Shown: positions 20,117-29,849, counted from the stretch's first letter. The stretch is DNA of 64,000 bases from Alteromonas lipotrueae (GCF_019249215.1 NZ_JAESDI010000012.1:62001-126000), one strand, 5' to 3'. Made by a program: numbers and translations. Notes: a model not told the origin generated them from the letters alone.

Positions 20117-22717
20117 ATGTTTAACACGAATAAACTAAGCACCGCGATTAAGCGCAGCATTATGTTAGCGGGTTCTGCTAGCATAATGGCTTCGCCGATG
20201 GCATTCGCTCAAAGTGATGATGAAAACGCAGTAGAGCCTGTTGAAAAAATTCAGGTTACTGGTTCGCGTATTAAACGGGTTGACCTTGAATCGGTATCTC
20301 CCGTTACCGTCATTACTGCTGAATCTATCGCGTTATCTGGCGATACATCGGTTGCCCAAGTGTTACGTAACTCTTCGATTAACACTTTCGGTTCATTTCG
20401 CGGCCAATCTGGCTACGGCAGCGGCGCATCTGCGTCTAGTGAAGTAAACTTGCGTGGTCTGGGTGCAGGCGCAACGCTAGTGCTTATGGATGGCCGTCGC
20501 CTACCAGGTTTAGGGTACGACGGTGGCTCATCTTCTGATATGTCGATGATCCCAATGTCAATTGTAGAGCGCATTGAAATTCTTCGCGACGGAGCTTCCG
20601 CCATTTACGGGTCTGATGCCGTGGCAGGTGTAATTAACATTATTACTAAGAAGCAGTTTGATGGCGTAAATGTAGGTTATAGCTTTGAAGATCCAGGTGC
20701 TGACGGTGGCAACTCTAGCAAGTACAACTTTTCAGCCGGCGTAACCAATGACAAAGGTAGTATCGTTTTCATTGCTGAGCATGAAAACACTCAAGAAGTC
20801 ACCGATGTAGCAGTTTCAGGCGAAAATGCACTAGATAGCTATTCAACCTACAGCCCTGTTGCCAATTTCTATGATACAAATACTAGTTCGTATCTTTATA
20901 ACGAAGATTTGTGTGGCGATGTGGCTGACACATCGATTGAATCTGATCGTTGTGGTTATTACTACGGTAATACCACTTGGCTTTATGGCGCGTCTGAGAA
21001 AAACTCTTTAATGACTAAAATCGAGTACGAGTTAGCAGAGAACTTGCAACTTATTACTCGTTTCTCTGCACTACAGACATCTACAGACACTCGTTATGCT
21101 GCTACCCCAGTATCTACATCTTCGCTGACCATCGATGCGGATAACGCAATGAACCCTTATGGTCAAGATGGCGCTGTTTACTTCCGTACCGCTAGCTTGG
21201 GAACACGTGATACGAAAACCGAAAAAACCACGTTTGAAATGGTAACAGGGCTTGAAGGTTACACCGATATTGGTGGAAACGAGTGGGACTGGCAGGTTTA
21301 TTACCAGCGCACATCGGCAAAAGAAGAGGTATTCAATTACAACTTAGTTAACGACACAGTTGTACAAGATTTAATTGATACTGAACAGTTGGATTTATTT
21401 AATGTTCAAGGTTTAAGTACCGACGACTGGTCTGCTTATAATGCAGAGCTATTAGCTAGCGCTGATCACACTGGCACCTACCAGTCTACACAGATGCGTG
21501 ACATTATTGACGGCAGCATTTCTGGCGAAGTTTTCTCGAATAACTTCATGACAGTGAGTGCTGTTTTCGGCGCTGAGTACTCTTACCTTGATTTTGAGCA
21601 GATATCTGACCCTGAATCGGGCTTGGGTATTATTTCAGGCGGTTCGGGCGGTGACGACGTGTATGCGACTCGTGAGCGACAGTCTTACTATACTGAGTTT
21701 GCTATCGAACTACCCCATGAAGTGGAAGTATCTGCTGCACTTCGTTACGACGGGTACGAGCTTGAAGGGGATACAGGCGAAAGCATTTCAACCTCTGAGT
21801 TCTCAGATACCGTACCTAAGCTAGGTATCAGCTGGCGCCCAACTGAGTCACTGTTACTTCGTGCTAGCTGGGGAGAAGCTTTCCGTACACCTACAATGAG
21901 TGAAATGTTCGCAACCATTTCTTACGGCTTCCCAAGCGCGTACGATACCTATTACTGCGATACACTAGATAATCCTGGTAGCGACGATAGTTACTGCTCA
22001 TCCGGTCAGCAACACCTAACCTATTACGGCGGTAACCCTGACCTTAGCCCAGAAAACTCTGAGTCGCTTACGCTTGGTGTGGTTTACGATGTCACTGATG
22101 ATTTATCACTTGAAGTGTCTTACTACCAATATGACTACGAAAATAAAATTGAAGATATTGATGTAGATGACTTAATTGCCGCTGACTTAGATGGTACGTC
22201 TAGCAGTATCGTTCGTGATAGCGATGGTAAAATTACATCAATTACCTCTGGTTACACAAACTACTCAGAAGTGAAGACCAACGGTTTTGATATTACCGCG
22301 AACTACGATCTGGCCACTGAAATTGGAGACTTCGGGGTTAACCTTGAATACTCTCACGTATTTAGTTACGAAGAAGAAGGTACTGAGTGGGCAGGTGAAT
22401 TATTCTATCCTGATAATCGCGCTAACTTGACGGTAGATTGGACAGACGGTGATAAGTGGACAGTCTCATGGAGAACACTCTTCATCGGCGCCAATGGTGA
22501 AACCTATTACGATTACTACGATTATGCCGACAACTATTTTAAGCATAATGTGACGGTTTCATATCATGTGAACGATAATGTTAAGGTTTCTGCCGGAATT
22601 GCCAACATTACCGATGAACTTGAAGAGTATGCACCTGGGGAATGGCGCGGATATGATGACTCTTTGTATGACCCACTAGGTCGTACTATGAGCTTCAACG
22701 TTCAAGCGAGCTTCTAA
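20117..22717 (+). CDS. TonB-dependent receptor
   Basis: Outer-membrane active transporter for a large or scarce nutrient; substrate unknown. The signal peptide ends at MAFA/QS (about residue 31). The TonB-box region and plug follow (EKIQVTGSRIKRVDLESVSP, LRGLGAGATLVLMDGRRLPG, IEILRDGASAIYGSDAVAGV), then a 22-strand barrel ending FNVQASF with a terminal Phe for BAM recognition. 866 aa. LESVSPVTVITAES is the style seen in Alteromonadales receptors for sugars, peptides or other organics. AAGGGG precedes the start. No transport partners are adjacent, so the ligand cannot be inferred. Confidence 0.95.
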   Translation: MFNTNKLSTAIKRSIMLAGSASIMASPMAFAQSDDENAVEPVEKIQVTGSRIKRVDLESVSPVTVITAESIALSGDTSVAQVLRNSSINTFGSFRGQSGYGSGASASSEVNLRGLGAGATLVLMDGRRLPGLGYDGGSSSDMSMIPMSIVERIEILRDGASAIYGSDAVAGVINIITKKQFDGVNVGYSFEDPGADGGNSSKYNFSAGVTNDKGSIVFIAEHENTQEVTDVAVSGENALDSYSTYSPVANFYDTNTSSYLYNEDLCGDVADTSIESDRCGYYYGNTTWLYGASEKNSLMTKIEYELAENLQLITRFSALQTSTDTRYAATPVSTSSLTIDADNAMNPYGQDGAVYFRTASLGTRDTKTEKTTFEMVTGLEGYTDIGGNEWDWQVYYQRTSAKEEVFNYNLVNDTVVQDLIDTEQLDLFNVQGLSTDDWSAYNAELLASADHTGTYQSTQMRDIIDGSISGEVFSNNFMTVSAVFGAEYSYLDFEQISDPESGLGIISGGSGGDDVYATRERQSYYTEFAIELPHEVEVSAALRYDGYELEGDTGESISTSEFSDTVPKLGISWRPTESLLLRASWGEAFRTPTMSEMFATISYGFPSAYDTYYCDTLDNPGSDDSYCSSGQQHLTYYGGNPDLSPENSESLTLGVVYDVTDDLSLEVSYYQYDYENKIEDIDVDDLIAADLDGTSSSIVRDSDGKITSITSGYTNYSEVKTNGFDITANYDLATEIGDFGVNLEYSHVFSYEEEGTEWAGELFYPDNRANLTVDWTDGDKWTVSWRTLFIGANGETYYDYYDYADNYFKHNVTVSYHVNDNVKVSAGIANITDELEEYAPGEWRGYDDSLYDPLGRTMSFNVQASF

Positions 22718-22731
22718 CATTTAACTTATAA

Positions 22732-22800
22732 AAAACGCCGCATTTCCTGTGTTCTATCTCTAATCTGTTTGAGATAGAACACAGTCAGCGGCGTTTTCTT
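22732..22800 (+). terminator. Long intrinsic terminator after the TonB receptor
   Basis: Outer arms AAAACGCCGC/GCGGCGTTTT and inner arms CTGTGTTCTATCTC/GAGATAGAACACAG form a long hairpin with a small internal loop, followed by TTTTC. It begins 15 bases past the stop. Confidence 0.85.
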
Positions 22801-22893
22801 ATTTTCGTAATCATTAACGCTTTATAAACCCCTTATACCAGCTGTCAATTAGACAACACGGGCTAAGTGAGTAGTGTAAGTGCTTGAAGTACG

Positions 22894-23577
22894 CTACGAA
22901 AGTACCTTAATAAGCGTTTCTGCTGCGGGTCCTGATGATGCTGGGTTTTGCCCCGTCACCAAAAGACCATCAACACACACTTTAACGCCAAAGTCTTCGG
23001 TACTTTCATACTTACCGCCTTTACTGATAAGCGCATCTTCCACTAAATAAGGCACTACGTCGGTTAACCCCATTGCGTCTTCTTCACTATTTGAAAAGCC
23101 AGTAACGGTTTTGCCGTTAATAAAAAATTCACCATCGGCGCGTTTTACTTCTTTAAGTACGATAGGAGCATGGCAAACAGCGCCTACAGGCTTCTGGGCT
23201 TTCACCATATCTTCAATTAGCATTGTGGAGTGAGTATTGTCAGATAAGTCCCATAGCGGACCGTGGCCGCCCGGATAGAACACAGCATCAAACTCATCTG
23301 CACGAACATCTTCCAACACAATAGTTGAGGACATTGCGCTTCTTGCAACCTCATCTTTTGTGTAACGGATAGCATCGTCGGTCATGGCATCATCTGCCAA
23401 GCTGTTTGGGTCGATTGGCACTTGGCCGCCCATAGGTGAAGCTAAGGTGATGGTATACCCCGCATCTTTGAACGCGTAATACGGTGACGCGAACTCTTCC
23501 AGCCACATTCCTGTTTTCTTGCCTGTATCACCTAACAATTCATGTGAGGTCATTACCATTAATATATGTTTAGACAT
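22894..23577 (-). CDS. DJ-1/PfpI family protein (Hsp31-like)
   Basis: Member of the class I glutamine amidotransferase-like DJ-1/PfpI superfamily; relatives act as glyoxalase III, deglycase-like or stress chaperones. The nucleophile elbow is GAVCHAPIVL with Cys followed by His. An N-terminal MWLEEFASPYYAF and ASPMGGQVPIDP are typical of the Hsp31 subgroup, and FDAVFYPGGHGPLWDL is the glycine-rich strand. 227 aa from ATG 23577, which has GGAG 5 bases upstream. The precise reaction is not decidable from sequence. It is a single gene convergent with the upstream TonB receptor. Confidence 0.88.
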   Translation of the reverse strand: MSKHILMVMTSHELLGDTGKKTGMWLEEFASPYYAFKDAGYTITLASPMGGQVPIDPNSLADDAMTDDAIRYTKDEVARSAMSSTIVLEDVRADEFDAVFYPGGHGPLWDLSDNTHSTMLIEDMVKAQKPVGAVCHAPIVLKEVKRADGEFFINGKTVTGFSNSEEDAMGLTDVVPYLVEDALISKGGKYESTEDFGVKVCVDGLLVTGQNPASSGPAAETLIKVLS

Positions 23578-23691
23578 AAGTTCTCCATGTGAACAATTCA
23601 TTTAGTTATTCGTTCGTATGGCAGTAATAGTTAGATCAGAAAAAGGCAGGGAATGCGATGAGAAACATTAGGAGAAGTTGATTTGCAAGAT

Positions 23692-23728
23692 AAAAAAATG
23701 CCACTTCCAAAATTGGAAAGTGGCATTT
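23692..23728 (-). terminator. Intrinsic terminator after the Oar-like receptor
   Basis: ATGCCACTTCCAA pairs with TTGGAAAGTGGCAT (one bulged A); the A-run on the left becomes a U7 tract in the minus-strand transcript. It lies about 30 bases past the receptor stop. Confidence 0.85.
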
Positions 23729-23757
23729 AACACTACAACTGGTTTTTAAACTGTTGC

Positions 23758-26700
23758 TTAGAAGCGGTAGTCAATACCTACACGTACTTCCCAAAGCGAT
23801 GCATCACCCTGACGGCTTTCAGGAGATGAAGTACCTAGAGAGGCTGTGTTGAAATTAACTTCTTCCAAAATACCCCAATCATCGTTGATGAAGTTGGTGA
23901 AGTTATCCATTACGAAGTAAACCTGAGCAGAGTGATCTTCACGGAACGCAGGAATGTTTTGTCTAACTGCGATATCCACTTTAACCCACCAAGGGCTAGT
24001 TTCATCATTACGCTCTGCGCCAATCGGTAATACGTTATTACCTTCAAGGTATGGCGTATAGCCATATACAGAGTTACCACTGATGGTGTAACTAAACGGA
24101 CGACCAGACTGCGCTACTGCATAAGCAGAGAAGATAGTGCTGTAACCGTCGATAAGTTCAGTGGTGTAGCGAAGGTCAGCAGTAAAGCGGTGCTCGATAT
24201 TCCAATCAGACACTGAAGATACTTCTTCGTTAATGTCGGTAAATGCTCTGTACTGGAAGTTAGAGAACGCTACTGAACTCGTCATTGGTTGTACATCTTC
24301 AGCGTGGCTGTAGTTATAACCACCGGTGAAAGTAATACCGTTGTCCCAAGACTTGTTCATGGTCGCTGTTAGTGAGTAAGACACTGAATCTTCATCAGAG
24401 TTAGTCAGTTCAAGTGAACCGTAACCTACTGAGTCATAATCAGGGTAACCTTCGTCAGTTGTGCCTACACGCTCAAGACCCACATATTTAATCATGGCTT
24501 GTTTCTGCGTCACACTTAAAAGGAAATCTAAGTTGAATACGTAATCTTCATCATTGATGTGAGTCATACCCGCAGAGATTTTCCATTCGCGAGGCATTAC
24601 GAAGCCTGGATCTAGGTTGTTACTTTCAAAGTTACTACCTGCACCAGAAGACATCTCTTCGTCTAAATCAGAAGGTACTGAGTAGCCAGGTCCAGCAGTT
24701 ACGCCGTCTTCTGTATTAACCCATACAACGCTTCCGTCGAATAAGTTAGCGTATTCACCTTCAACTTCACCACCAATAACGTTCGTGTTTTGATAGTTGT
24801 TTGTCATCCATACGTTCGGGTTACCGCCTGAGAACAAGCCAACACCACCACGTAGTTCAGTTGAATCACTCAACGTATAGTTAAGGCCAACACGTGGTTG
24901 TAGCAAGCTAAGACCGTCTAGGTTAGCTGTGTTGTCATAACCGTTCCCAGCTACGAAATCAGCATTTCCAACAGGCTCGTCTGATGTTGTAATCCAGTCA
25001 TAACGTAAACCAGCAACTACTTTTAAATCGTCAGTAAGATAGAACTCATCTTGTGCGTAAGTAGAGTGTGACGTGTAACCCCACTCAGCAGCACGGTCTA
25101 ATAGGTTGCCAGAATATGCATAACCGTATTCGATTTCTGCATTTGTTCCGTTAGTGAAATCTTCTAAGCTTTCAAAAGTAATAGAGGTTTCAGAGTGCTG
25201 AACGAAAAGGTTGTAGATATCTAGTTTGTCGCTCTCGTAACCGAAAGTTAACGCGTGGCCGTTGTCGAAGTAATAGTTACCACGGAACATTAGGCTTAAC
25301 GCTTCCCAGTCTAAGTCGTTAGCTTGACGGCTGTCATCAGAACCTAAGAAAACCGTAAGGTCGTCTTCAGAAGTATCTGTATCATTACCTAGCTCAATTT
25401 TAATTTCGCCAAAGTCGTTACCGCCTGGAGTGCCGTCACCATACATAGAACGCTGGAGGTTATCTAGCTCTGTGCGAGAAACGCGGATTTCAGTCGAGAA
25501 TTTGTCTGTCCAATCTGAGTAAAGTACACCAACAAATGATTGTAGCTCTGCGCCACGCTCGTAGATGTGGCTAGATAGTTCAAACTCATCTGCGTCGCCG
25601 TCAGATTCTGAGAAGTTGTTTCCATCGTTATAGTTGTACGTAAACGCAAAACGGTGGTTTTCGTTAATGTTCCAGTCTAACTTAACAAGAAGCTTTTCAT
25701 CTTCGTTAGGCATGCTAAGTGGCGTTGTACCAGCATCAAAGTTATATAATGACTGAGATACAGACTGAATTTGTTCAAGTTGTGCTTGTGTAAGCGCAAC
25801 TTCATTAATTGCGCCAGAACCGATAGCACCACGGTCAAATGTGTTTGCGCCTTCTAGTTTTTCGTAAGCAGCAAAAACAAATAGCTTATCTTTAATCAGC
25901 GGTGCACCCACTGTGAAGCCGTAACGTTTTTCAGTGTAACTTCCAAGGTTGATATCATCACCTTCAAGAGAGTCACCACGTAGGCTATCGCTACCATAGT
26001 CATAGAACGCAGAACCGTGAACTTCGTTGGTACCTGTTTTACTTACCGCACTGATGTTACACGCAGAGAAACCGCCGTAGATTACATCAAAAGGAGCAAT
26101 TTCTACTGACACACCTTCGATAGCGTCGAAAGAGAAAGGCATTCTTTCTGTAGGGTAACCGTTCGAGTTAAGACCGAAAAGGTCATTCATGCGAACGCCA
26201 TCAACAGTTAAGCTGTTAAAACGTGGGCTTTTACCAACACACTGGATACCACCGCTACCGCCTTCATCTACGTAGATACGCGGGTCAATACGAACGATAT
26301 CAGTGATATCACGGTTAATCGCTGGCGCTTGTTGAAGTGTCGCCAAATCAAAATTTGCTGAAGGGCCAGTTTGACCGAACGCCAAGCTACCTACTTGAGA
26401 GGCCGTTACTACGATATTCTCGTAATCGGCTGCAGACTCAAGAGTTCTTTGGATAGTTGCCGCTTCACCAAGCTCTAGGTAAATATCGCTGATCGTTTGA
26501 TCTGCAAATTCATCTGAGTCGATTTCAACAGTGTAAGGACCACCTACACGTAAACCGCGAAGGTTAAATGTACCAGCACTATTTACTGTGACTGATTTAA
26601 CCGCACCAGTTGGTACGTGAGTGACTTTAACTACGGTTCCAACAGCAGGGTTGCCGTTTGGTCCCACAATTTGGCCGTTCATATCTGAAGACGTTACTTG

Positions 26701-26778
26701 AGCCATTGCAGTCGTGGTTAGACCCACTGTTAGTGCAACTGCTGCAGCAACGCGGCTGAGCTTAGCTGATGAGTACAT
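23758..26778 (-). CDS. TonB-dependent receptor with N-terminal carboxypeptidase-like domain (Oar type)
   Basis: Large outer-membrane receptor, 1006 aa. A signal peptide ending AMAQ (about residue 27) is followed by a carboxypeptidase-regulatory-like Ig domain (GQIVGPNGNPAVGTVVKVTH, GTFNLRGLRVGGPYTVEI), a plug (ITDIVRIDPRIYVDEGG, RFNSLTVDGVRMNDLFGLN, GVSVEIAPFDVIYGGFSACN) and a barrel ending VRVGIDYRF. The regulatory-like N-domain and the YGGFSACNISAVSKTGTNEVHG plug are typical of Oar-like receptors, several of which are linked to peptide or protein uptake or secretion. Ligand unknown. It has its own terminator and a divergent promoter region with a palindrome at 26988. Confidence 0.93.
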   Translation of the reverse strand: MYSSAKLSRVAAAVALTVGLTTTAMAQVTSSDMNGQIVGPNGNPAVGTVVKVTHVPTGAVKSVTVNSAGTFNLRGLRVGGPYTVEIDSDEFADQTISDIYLELGEAATIQRTLESAADYENIVVTASQVGSLAFGQTGPSANFDLATLQQAPAINRDITDIVRIDPRIYVDEGGSGGIQCVGKSPRFNSLTVDGVRMNDLFGLNSNGYPTERMPFSFDAIEGVSVEIAPFDVIYGGFSACNISAVSKTGTNEVHGSAFYDYGSDSLRGDSLEGDDINLGSYTEKRYGFTVGAPLIKDKLFVFAAYEKLEGANTFDRGAIGSGAINEVALTQAQLEQIQSVSQSLYNFDAGTTPLSMPNEDEKLLVKLDWNINENHRFAFTYNYNDGNNFSESDGDADEFELSSHIYERGAELQSFVGVLYSDWTDKFSTEIRVSRTELDNLQRSMYGDGTPGGNDFGEIKIELGNDTDTSEDDLTVFLGSDDSRQANDLDWEALSLMFRGNYYFDNGHALTFGYESDKLDIYNLFVQHSETSITFESLEDFTNGTNAEIEYGYAYSGNLLDRAAEWGYTSHSTYAQDEFYLTDDLKVVAGLRYDWITTSDEPVGNADFVAGNGYDNTANLDGLSLLQPRVGLNYTLSDSTELRGGVGLFSGGNPNVWMTNNYQNTNVIGGEVEGEYANLFDGSVVWVNTEDGVTAGPGYSVPSDLDEEMSSGAGSNFESNNLDPGFVMPREWKISAGMTHINDEDYVFNLDFLLSVTQKQAMIKYVGLERVGTTDEGYPDYDSVGYGSLELTNSDEDSVSYSLTATMNKSWDNGITFTGGYNYSHAEDVQPMTSSVAFSNFQYRAFTDINEEVSSVSDWNIEHRFTADLRYTTELIDGYSTIFSAYAVAQSGRPFSYTISGNSVYGYTPYLEGNNVLPIGAERNDETSPWWVKVDIAVRQNIPAFREDHSAQVYFVMDNFTNFINDDWGILEEVNFNTASLGTSSPESRQGDASLWEVRVGIDYRF

Positions 26779-26929
26779 GTGTGTTTCCCTTTTTGTTTAA
26801 AATTCTTTTTTTTTAGCGCAGAGGGAATTTATTCCCCTCTACGACCTCTGATATTGACTAAAAGACTTCTTTGAGTGGATGAAATTGTTATAGACCTTCG
26901 TGTCATATTTATTACAGTTTTGTATATTT

Positions 26930-26949
26930 CGTCAATTCTGCGTCAATTC
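26930..26949. repeat. Direct repeats CGTCAATTC, 11 bases apart
   Basis: Two identical 9-base units (26930-26938 and 26941-26949) start one helical turn apart, followed by CGTGACG. They lie in the 404-base divergent region between the Oar-like receptor and the PhnD-like gene, where an activator could bind one face of the helix. Confidence 0.35.
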
Positions 26950-26987
26950 CGTGACGTGATTTCATCTCATTTTTTGCACCACACACC

Positions 26988-27001
26988 TGACCATTTGGTC
27001 A
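26988..27001. promoter_or_regulatory. Perfect palindrome TGACCATTTGGTCA
   Basis: A 14-base palindrome lies between the Oar-like receptor and the divergent PhnD-like gene. A near copy (TGACCAATTGGTAT) lies at 29132, upstream of udk. The form TGACCA-NN-TGGTCA suits a dimeric GntR-family repressor, though none is encoded in the window. The rest of the 26779-27182 gap is AT-rich and shows no gene. Confidence 0.45.
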
Positions 27002-27182
27002 AGTTATTTTACTTATCAAAACCAAGGTCGTCTGACTTGTTCTTGTGGTTTCTATTGATGACATATCATGGACTAATAAACAGCGTTTAATAAAATTCAG
27101 TCTGATTTGTAAAAAAACTTTATTTTTCATACTCATAATCAATTAAAATAAATTTACCTATTGCAATAAATAACCTTAGCTG

Positions 27183-28085
27183 ATGAAATCAGCACATAAA
27201 TCACTAACTCATTTGGTTATTTTTTTGCCAAAAGTCAGAATTATTGCTACCGGAAGGTGGCTCATACTCCTTATTGCCGCACTTGTTTGCGGTAGCGCTG
27301 GCTATTTTTCAAAGAAAATAGAATTTATTCCCGTGCCTCCTCAAACTGGTCGAACTTTAACCTGCCAAACAGAGTTACAAAACAATTTAGATATCTTTTC
27401 AGTGTATGTCACAGATGGTTCTATCGCGAATATGGCATTAGAACGTTTATGCGACAACAAAATCATCAAAAGGCAATTTGGCCAAGTCAGGGTCATCGTC
27501 GGGCAAAGCGACTATGATACCTTTCGGTATATAAACCACGGAGTGGTCGATTTAGCGCTAATTAAACGTAATGTAGTAGATGCTTTCGGTGCAGATCAAA
27601 TTTATGGTTTAACCCTAATAGCATCGCACCCCAATTACAGCGCTTTCTTTATATCTCAGCGTGAAAAACCGCTACTTGAAAAAGAGTATTTACTTGGCAA
27701 ACGAATTGGCTTGCTTGATTACCCTTCCAGCCGCTCAGGGCACATAGTTCCAAAAACCATACTTCAAAACCTTGGGTTAACTGAGAATAACGTGAACATT
27801 GTGTACTTCAATTCCCACAAAGACTTGCGCAGAGCATTGCTTGCTGGGGAAGTCGATATTATTTCATCGTATTGGGCCGAAGAAGATGAGCAAATATTAT
27901 CTAAGAACTATGCAACGCCTTTATTAAAAAGTGTTAGCGGCATGCAATGGTTTTTGAAGATGCAAATGCAAAACACTGATTTACTCTGCGCCATGCAGTC
28001 TGTAGTGAAAGACATAGCCGATTCTCACGCACGTCCCTATTATAAAACCCTAGTTCTCGTGAATGGATGTAGTGAAGATGAGTAG
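27183..28085 (+). CDS. Membrane-anchored PhnD-like periplasmic binding protein
   Basis: 300 aa. A signal anchor (WLILLIAALVCGSAGYF, about residues 23-40) without a clear cleavage site leads into a periplasmic binding fold of the phosphate/phosphonate (PhnD) type: YDTFRYINHGVVDLALIKR, LLGKRIGLLDYPSSRSGHIVPKTIL, DLRRALLAGEVDIISSYWAEE. PhnD relatives normally deliver a ligand to an ABC transporter, but no permease or ATPase is near. It overlaps the next gene by 23 bases, so the two are coupled; a sensor role is more likely than transport. The ligand is unknown. The ATG has no strong ribosome site, so the start is uncertain. Confidence 0.75.
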   Translation: MKSAHKSLTHLVIFLPKVRIIATGRWLILLIAALVCGSAGYFSKKIEFIPVPPQTGRTLTCQTELQNNLDIFSVYVTDGSIANMALERLCDNKIIKRQFGQVRVIVGQSDYDTFRYINHGVVDLALIKRNVVDAFGADQIYGLTLIASHPNYSAFFISQREKPLLEKEYLLGKRIGLLDYPSSRSGHIVPKTILQNLGLTENNVNIVYFNSHKDLRRALLAGEVDIISSYWAEEDEQILSKNYATPLLKSVSGMQWFLKMQMQNTDLLCAMQSVVKDIADSHARPYYKTLVLVNGCSEDE

Positions 28086-29025
28086 TATGATGTCAACTGT
28101 TCGCCCATTTACCCTAATCTGTGCACTGATACTCTTTGCGGTACTTCAAATCATCAGTACGTTTGGTCAGATTATTGGTATCCAGTCTGCTCGCCATAAT
28201 GCGAAAGACAATGTAGAAAGAAGAATAATATTGGACAGTGCGTTTCTTGATGTTGGGAATGCAACACTAAACACACCCGTAAACACCTATGCGGTGGGGC
28301 GCTATATCGCGACTATTAACGAAGATTTAGCGGCTGATAATTATCCTATTAGAGTCGCATCAATTCAGGGGGTAAGCGCTGATGTAACTTACCCTGAATA
28401 CAGCTTATCCCATACACTTGTATTTGAAAACGCTGAGCAACAAATTACACTAACCATGCAATCGCTTCCCATGTATCAAAACCTAACGTTTAGTTGGTGG
28501 GCGTTAGTAATATCAGTATTGCTCGCGCCAGCGTTTGCAATCCCTAGACAGCGAAAGGCAAAACATACTGTCAGTGAAGAGTTAGTTGCCCCACCTAAGC
28601 CTAAACTGGTTATCAATTTACGAGATAAGACGTTAGGGAATAGCGTGAATGACACCGTTGTTATATTGCAAAACAAGCCTCTTTGCTTTTATACAGCGCT
28701 TGTCAAATATTGCACAGAGAACCCAGATCACCCGCTTCCCCCACATAAAGATGTACCTATTGAGCTTATTACACTCGCCAATAAAGCTTTTTCGCGATTA
28801 ATTGAGTTAGGGCATACAAAACGTAAAAGGCCAGACTTTAACGCTAATTTAGACAAGACGTTAAGTGAAATCAGGGCATCACTTGATGAGGTGTTTGCTT
28901 TGTATCCTGAGGAGAAAGAACGTTATTATCCTCCACGTGCCCAAGGTGAAGGCTCTCGTTCAAAACAACACTCTTATGCGCTTACAAATTTATCTCCTGA
29001 CGATGTCGAAATCATAGGGAATTAG
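28063..29025 (+). CDS. Membrane protein with periplasmic and cytoplasmic domains, partner of the PhnD-like protein
   Basis: 320 aa, family not recognised. A membrane helix near residues 13-34 (FTLICALILFAVLQIISTFG) is followed by a periplasmic domain of about 110 residues and a second helix (WWALVISVLLAPAFAIP, near 145-161). The cytoplasmic part (about 165-320) begins KLVINLRDKTLGNSVNDTVV and contains NKPLCFYTALVKYCTENPDH and a helical SRLIELGHTKRKRPDF. Its strand-turn-helix order resembles a winged-helix output domain, but I see no decisive signature. The start may be ATG 28063 or the Met at 28078. The overlap with the PhnD-like gene suggests a two-protein transmembrane sensor. Confidence 0.7.
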   Translation: MDVVKMSSMMSTVRPFTLICALILFAVLQIISTFGQIIGIQSARHNAKDNVERRIILDSAFLDVGNATLNTPVNTYAVGRYIATINEDLAADNYPIRVASIQGVSADVTYPEYSLSHTLVFENAEQQITLTMQSLPMYQNLTFSWWALVISVLLAPAFAIPRQRKAKHTVSEELVAPPKPKLVINLRDKTLGNSVNDTVVILQNKPLCFYTALVKYCTENPDHPLPPHKDVPIELITLANKAFSRLIELGHTKRKRPDFNANLDKTLSEIRASLDEVFALYPEEKERYYPPRAQGEGSRSKQHSYALTNLSPDDVEIIGN

Positions 29026-29131
29026 CTATTTTTTAATCAACTATGACCGTAATATGAAAATAAATTAAGAAATGAAAACGCGCTCAAATTAAGCGAATGT
29101 TATTGATTCGGCTAGCAAATAGCGATCCATT

Positions 29132-29145
29132 TGACCAATTGGTAT
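29132..29145. promoter_or_regulatory. Near-palindrome TGACCAATTGGTAT upstream of udk
   Basis: Twelve of 14 bases match the perfect palindrome at 26988. It lies about 70 bases before the udk start. The two copies flank the PhnD-like gene pair, so one regulator could touch both. Confidence 0.35.
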
Positions 29146-29213
29146 GAATATAACATTGATTCATAGAGGTTAAACGCGTATCTTTGCTCCAATAAAATCA
29201 GCTTTCTAAGATT

Positions 29214-29837
29214 ATGCAATCGCCTTTAATTATTGCCATTTCTGGAGCTTCAGGCTCTGGAAAGTCACTGTTTACCGAAAATTTGTTTAACGGCTTCTCT
29301 GCTCAAGGAAGGCCTGTGCAAGTGCTTCGCGAAGATCATTACTATCGCGCACAAGACCACTTGCCCATGGAAGCACGAGAGAAAAACAATTACGATCACC
29401 CCAACGCCTTTGAGCATGAATTGCTTAAAGCGCATTTGCAGGCACTTAGAGATGGTCAGCCTATTGATTATCCTCACTACTGCTTTAAAACGCATACTCG
29501 CCTGCCGGACACCGAACGTTTGAACCCAGCGCCAGTCATTATTCTTGAAGGAATTATGCTGCTTGCCCGTGCAGATCTTCTGCCACTTTATGACGTTAAA
29601 ATCTTTGTCGATACCCCACTCGATATTTGTCTTATGCGCCGCATGATACGAGATATTAAAGAGCGTGGGCGCACTATCGAGTCAGTTGCCAAACAGTACG
29701 AAGAAACGGTAAAACCCATGTATCACCAATTTATCGAGCCAAGTCGGTTCACTGCTGATGTAGTAGTTACACAAGGTGGTAAAAACCAAATTGCTCTAGA
29801 TGTGATCAAATCTCACATACAGCAAGCGCTTCTATAA
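29214..29837 (+). CDS. udk: Uridine kinase
   Basis: Phosphorylates uridine and cytidine to their monophosphates in pyrimidine salvage. The P-loop is ISGASGSGKSLF at residues 8-19. DHYYRAQDHLPMEAREKNNYDHPNAF is the nucleoside-binding block, and VIILEGIMLL with FVDTPLDICLMRRMIRDIKERGR is the family core. 207 aa matches E. coli Udk (213). nupC follows 12 bases later, so transport and phosphorylation of nucleosides are co-expressed. The ribosome site is weak. Confidence 0.95.
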   Translation: MQSPLIIAISGASGSGKSLFTENLFNGFSAQGRPVQVLREDHYYRAQDHLPMEAREKNNYDHPNAFEHELLKAHLQALRDGQPIDYPHYCFKTHTRLPDTERLNPAPVIILEGIMLLARADLLPLYDVKIFVDTPLDICLMRRMIRDIKERGRTIESVAKQYEETVKPMYHQFIEPSRFTADVVVTQGGKNQIALDVIKSHIQQALL

Positions 29838-29849
29838 AGGATTGATATT

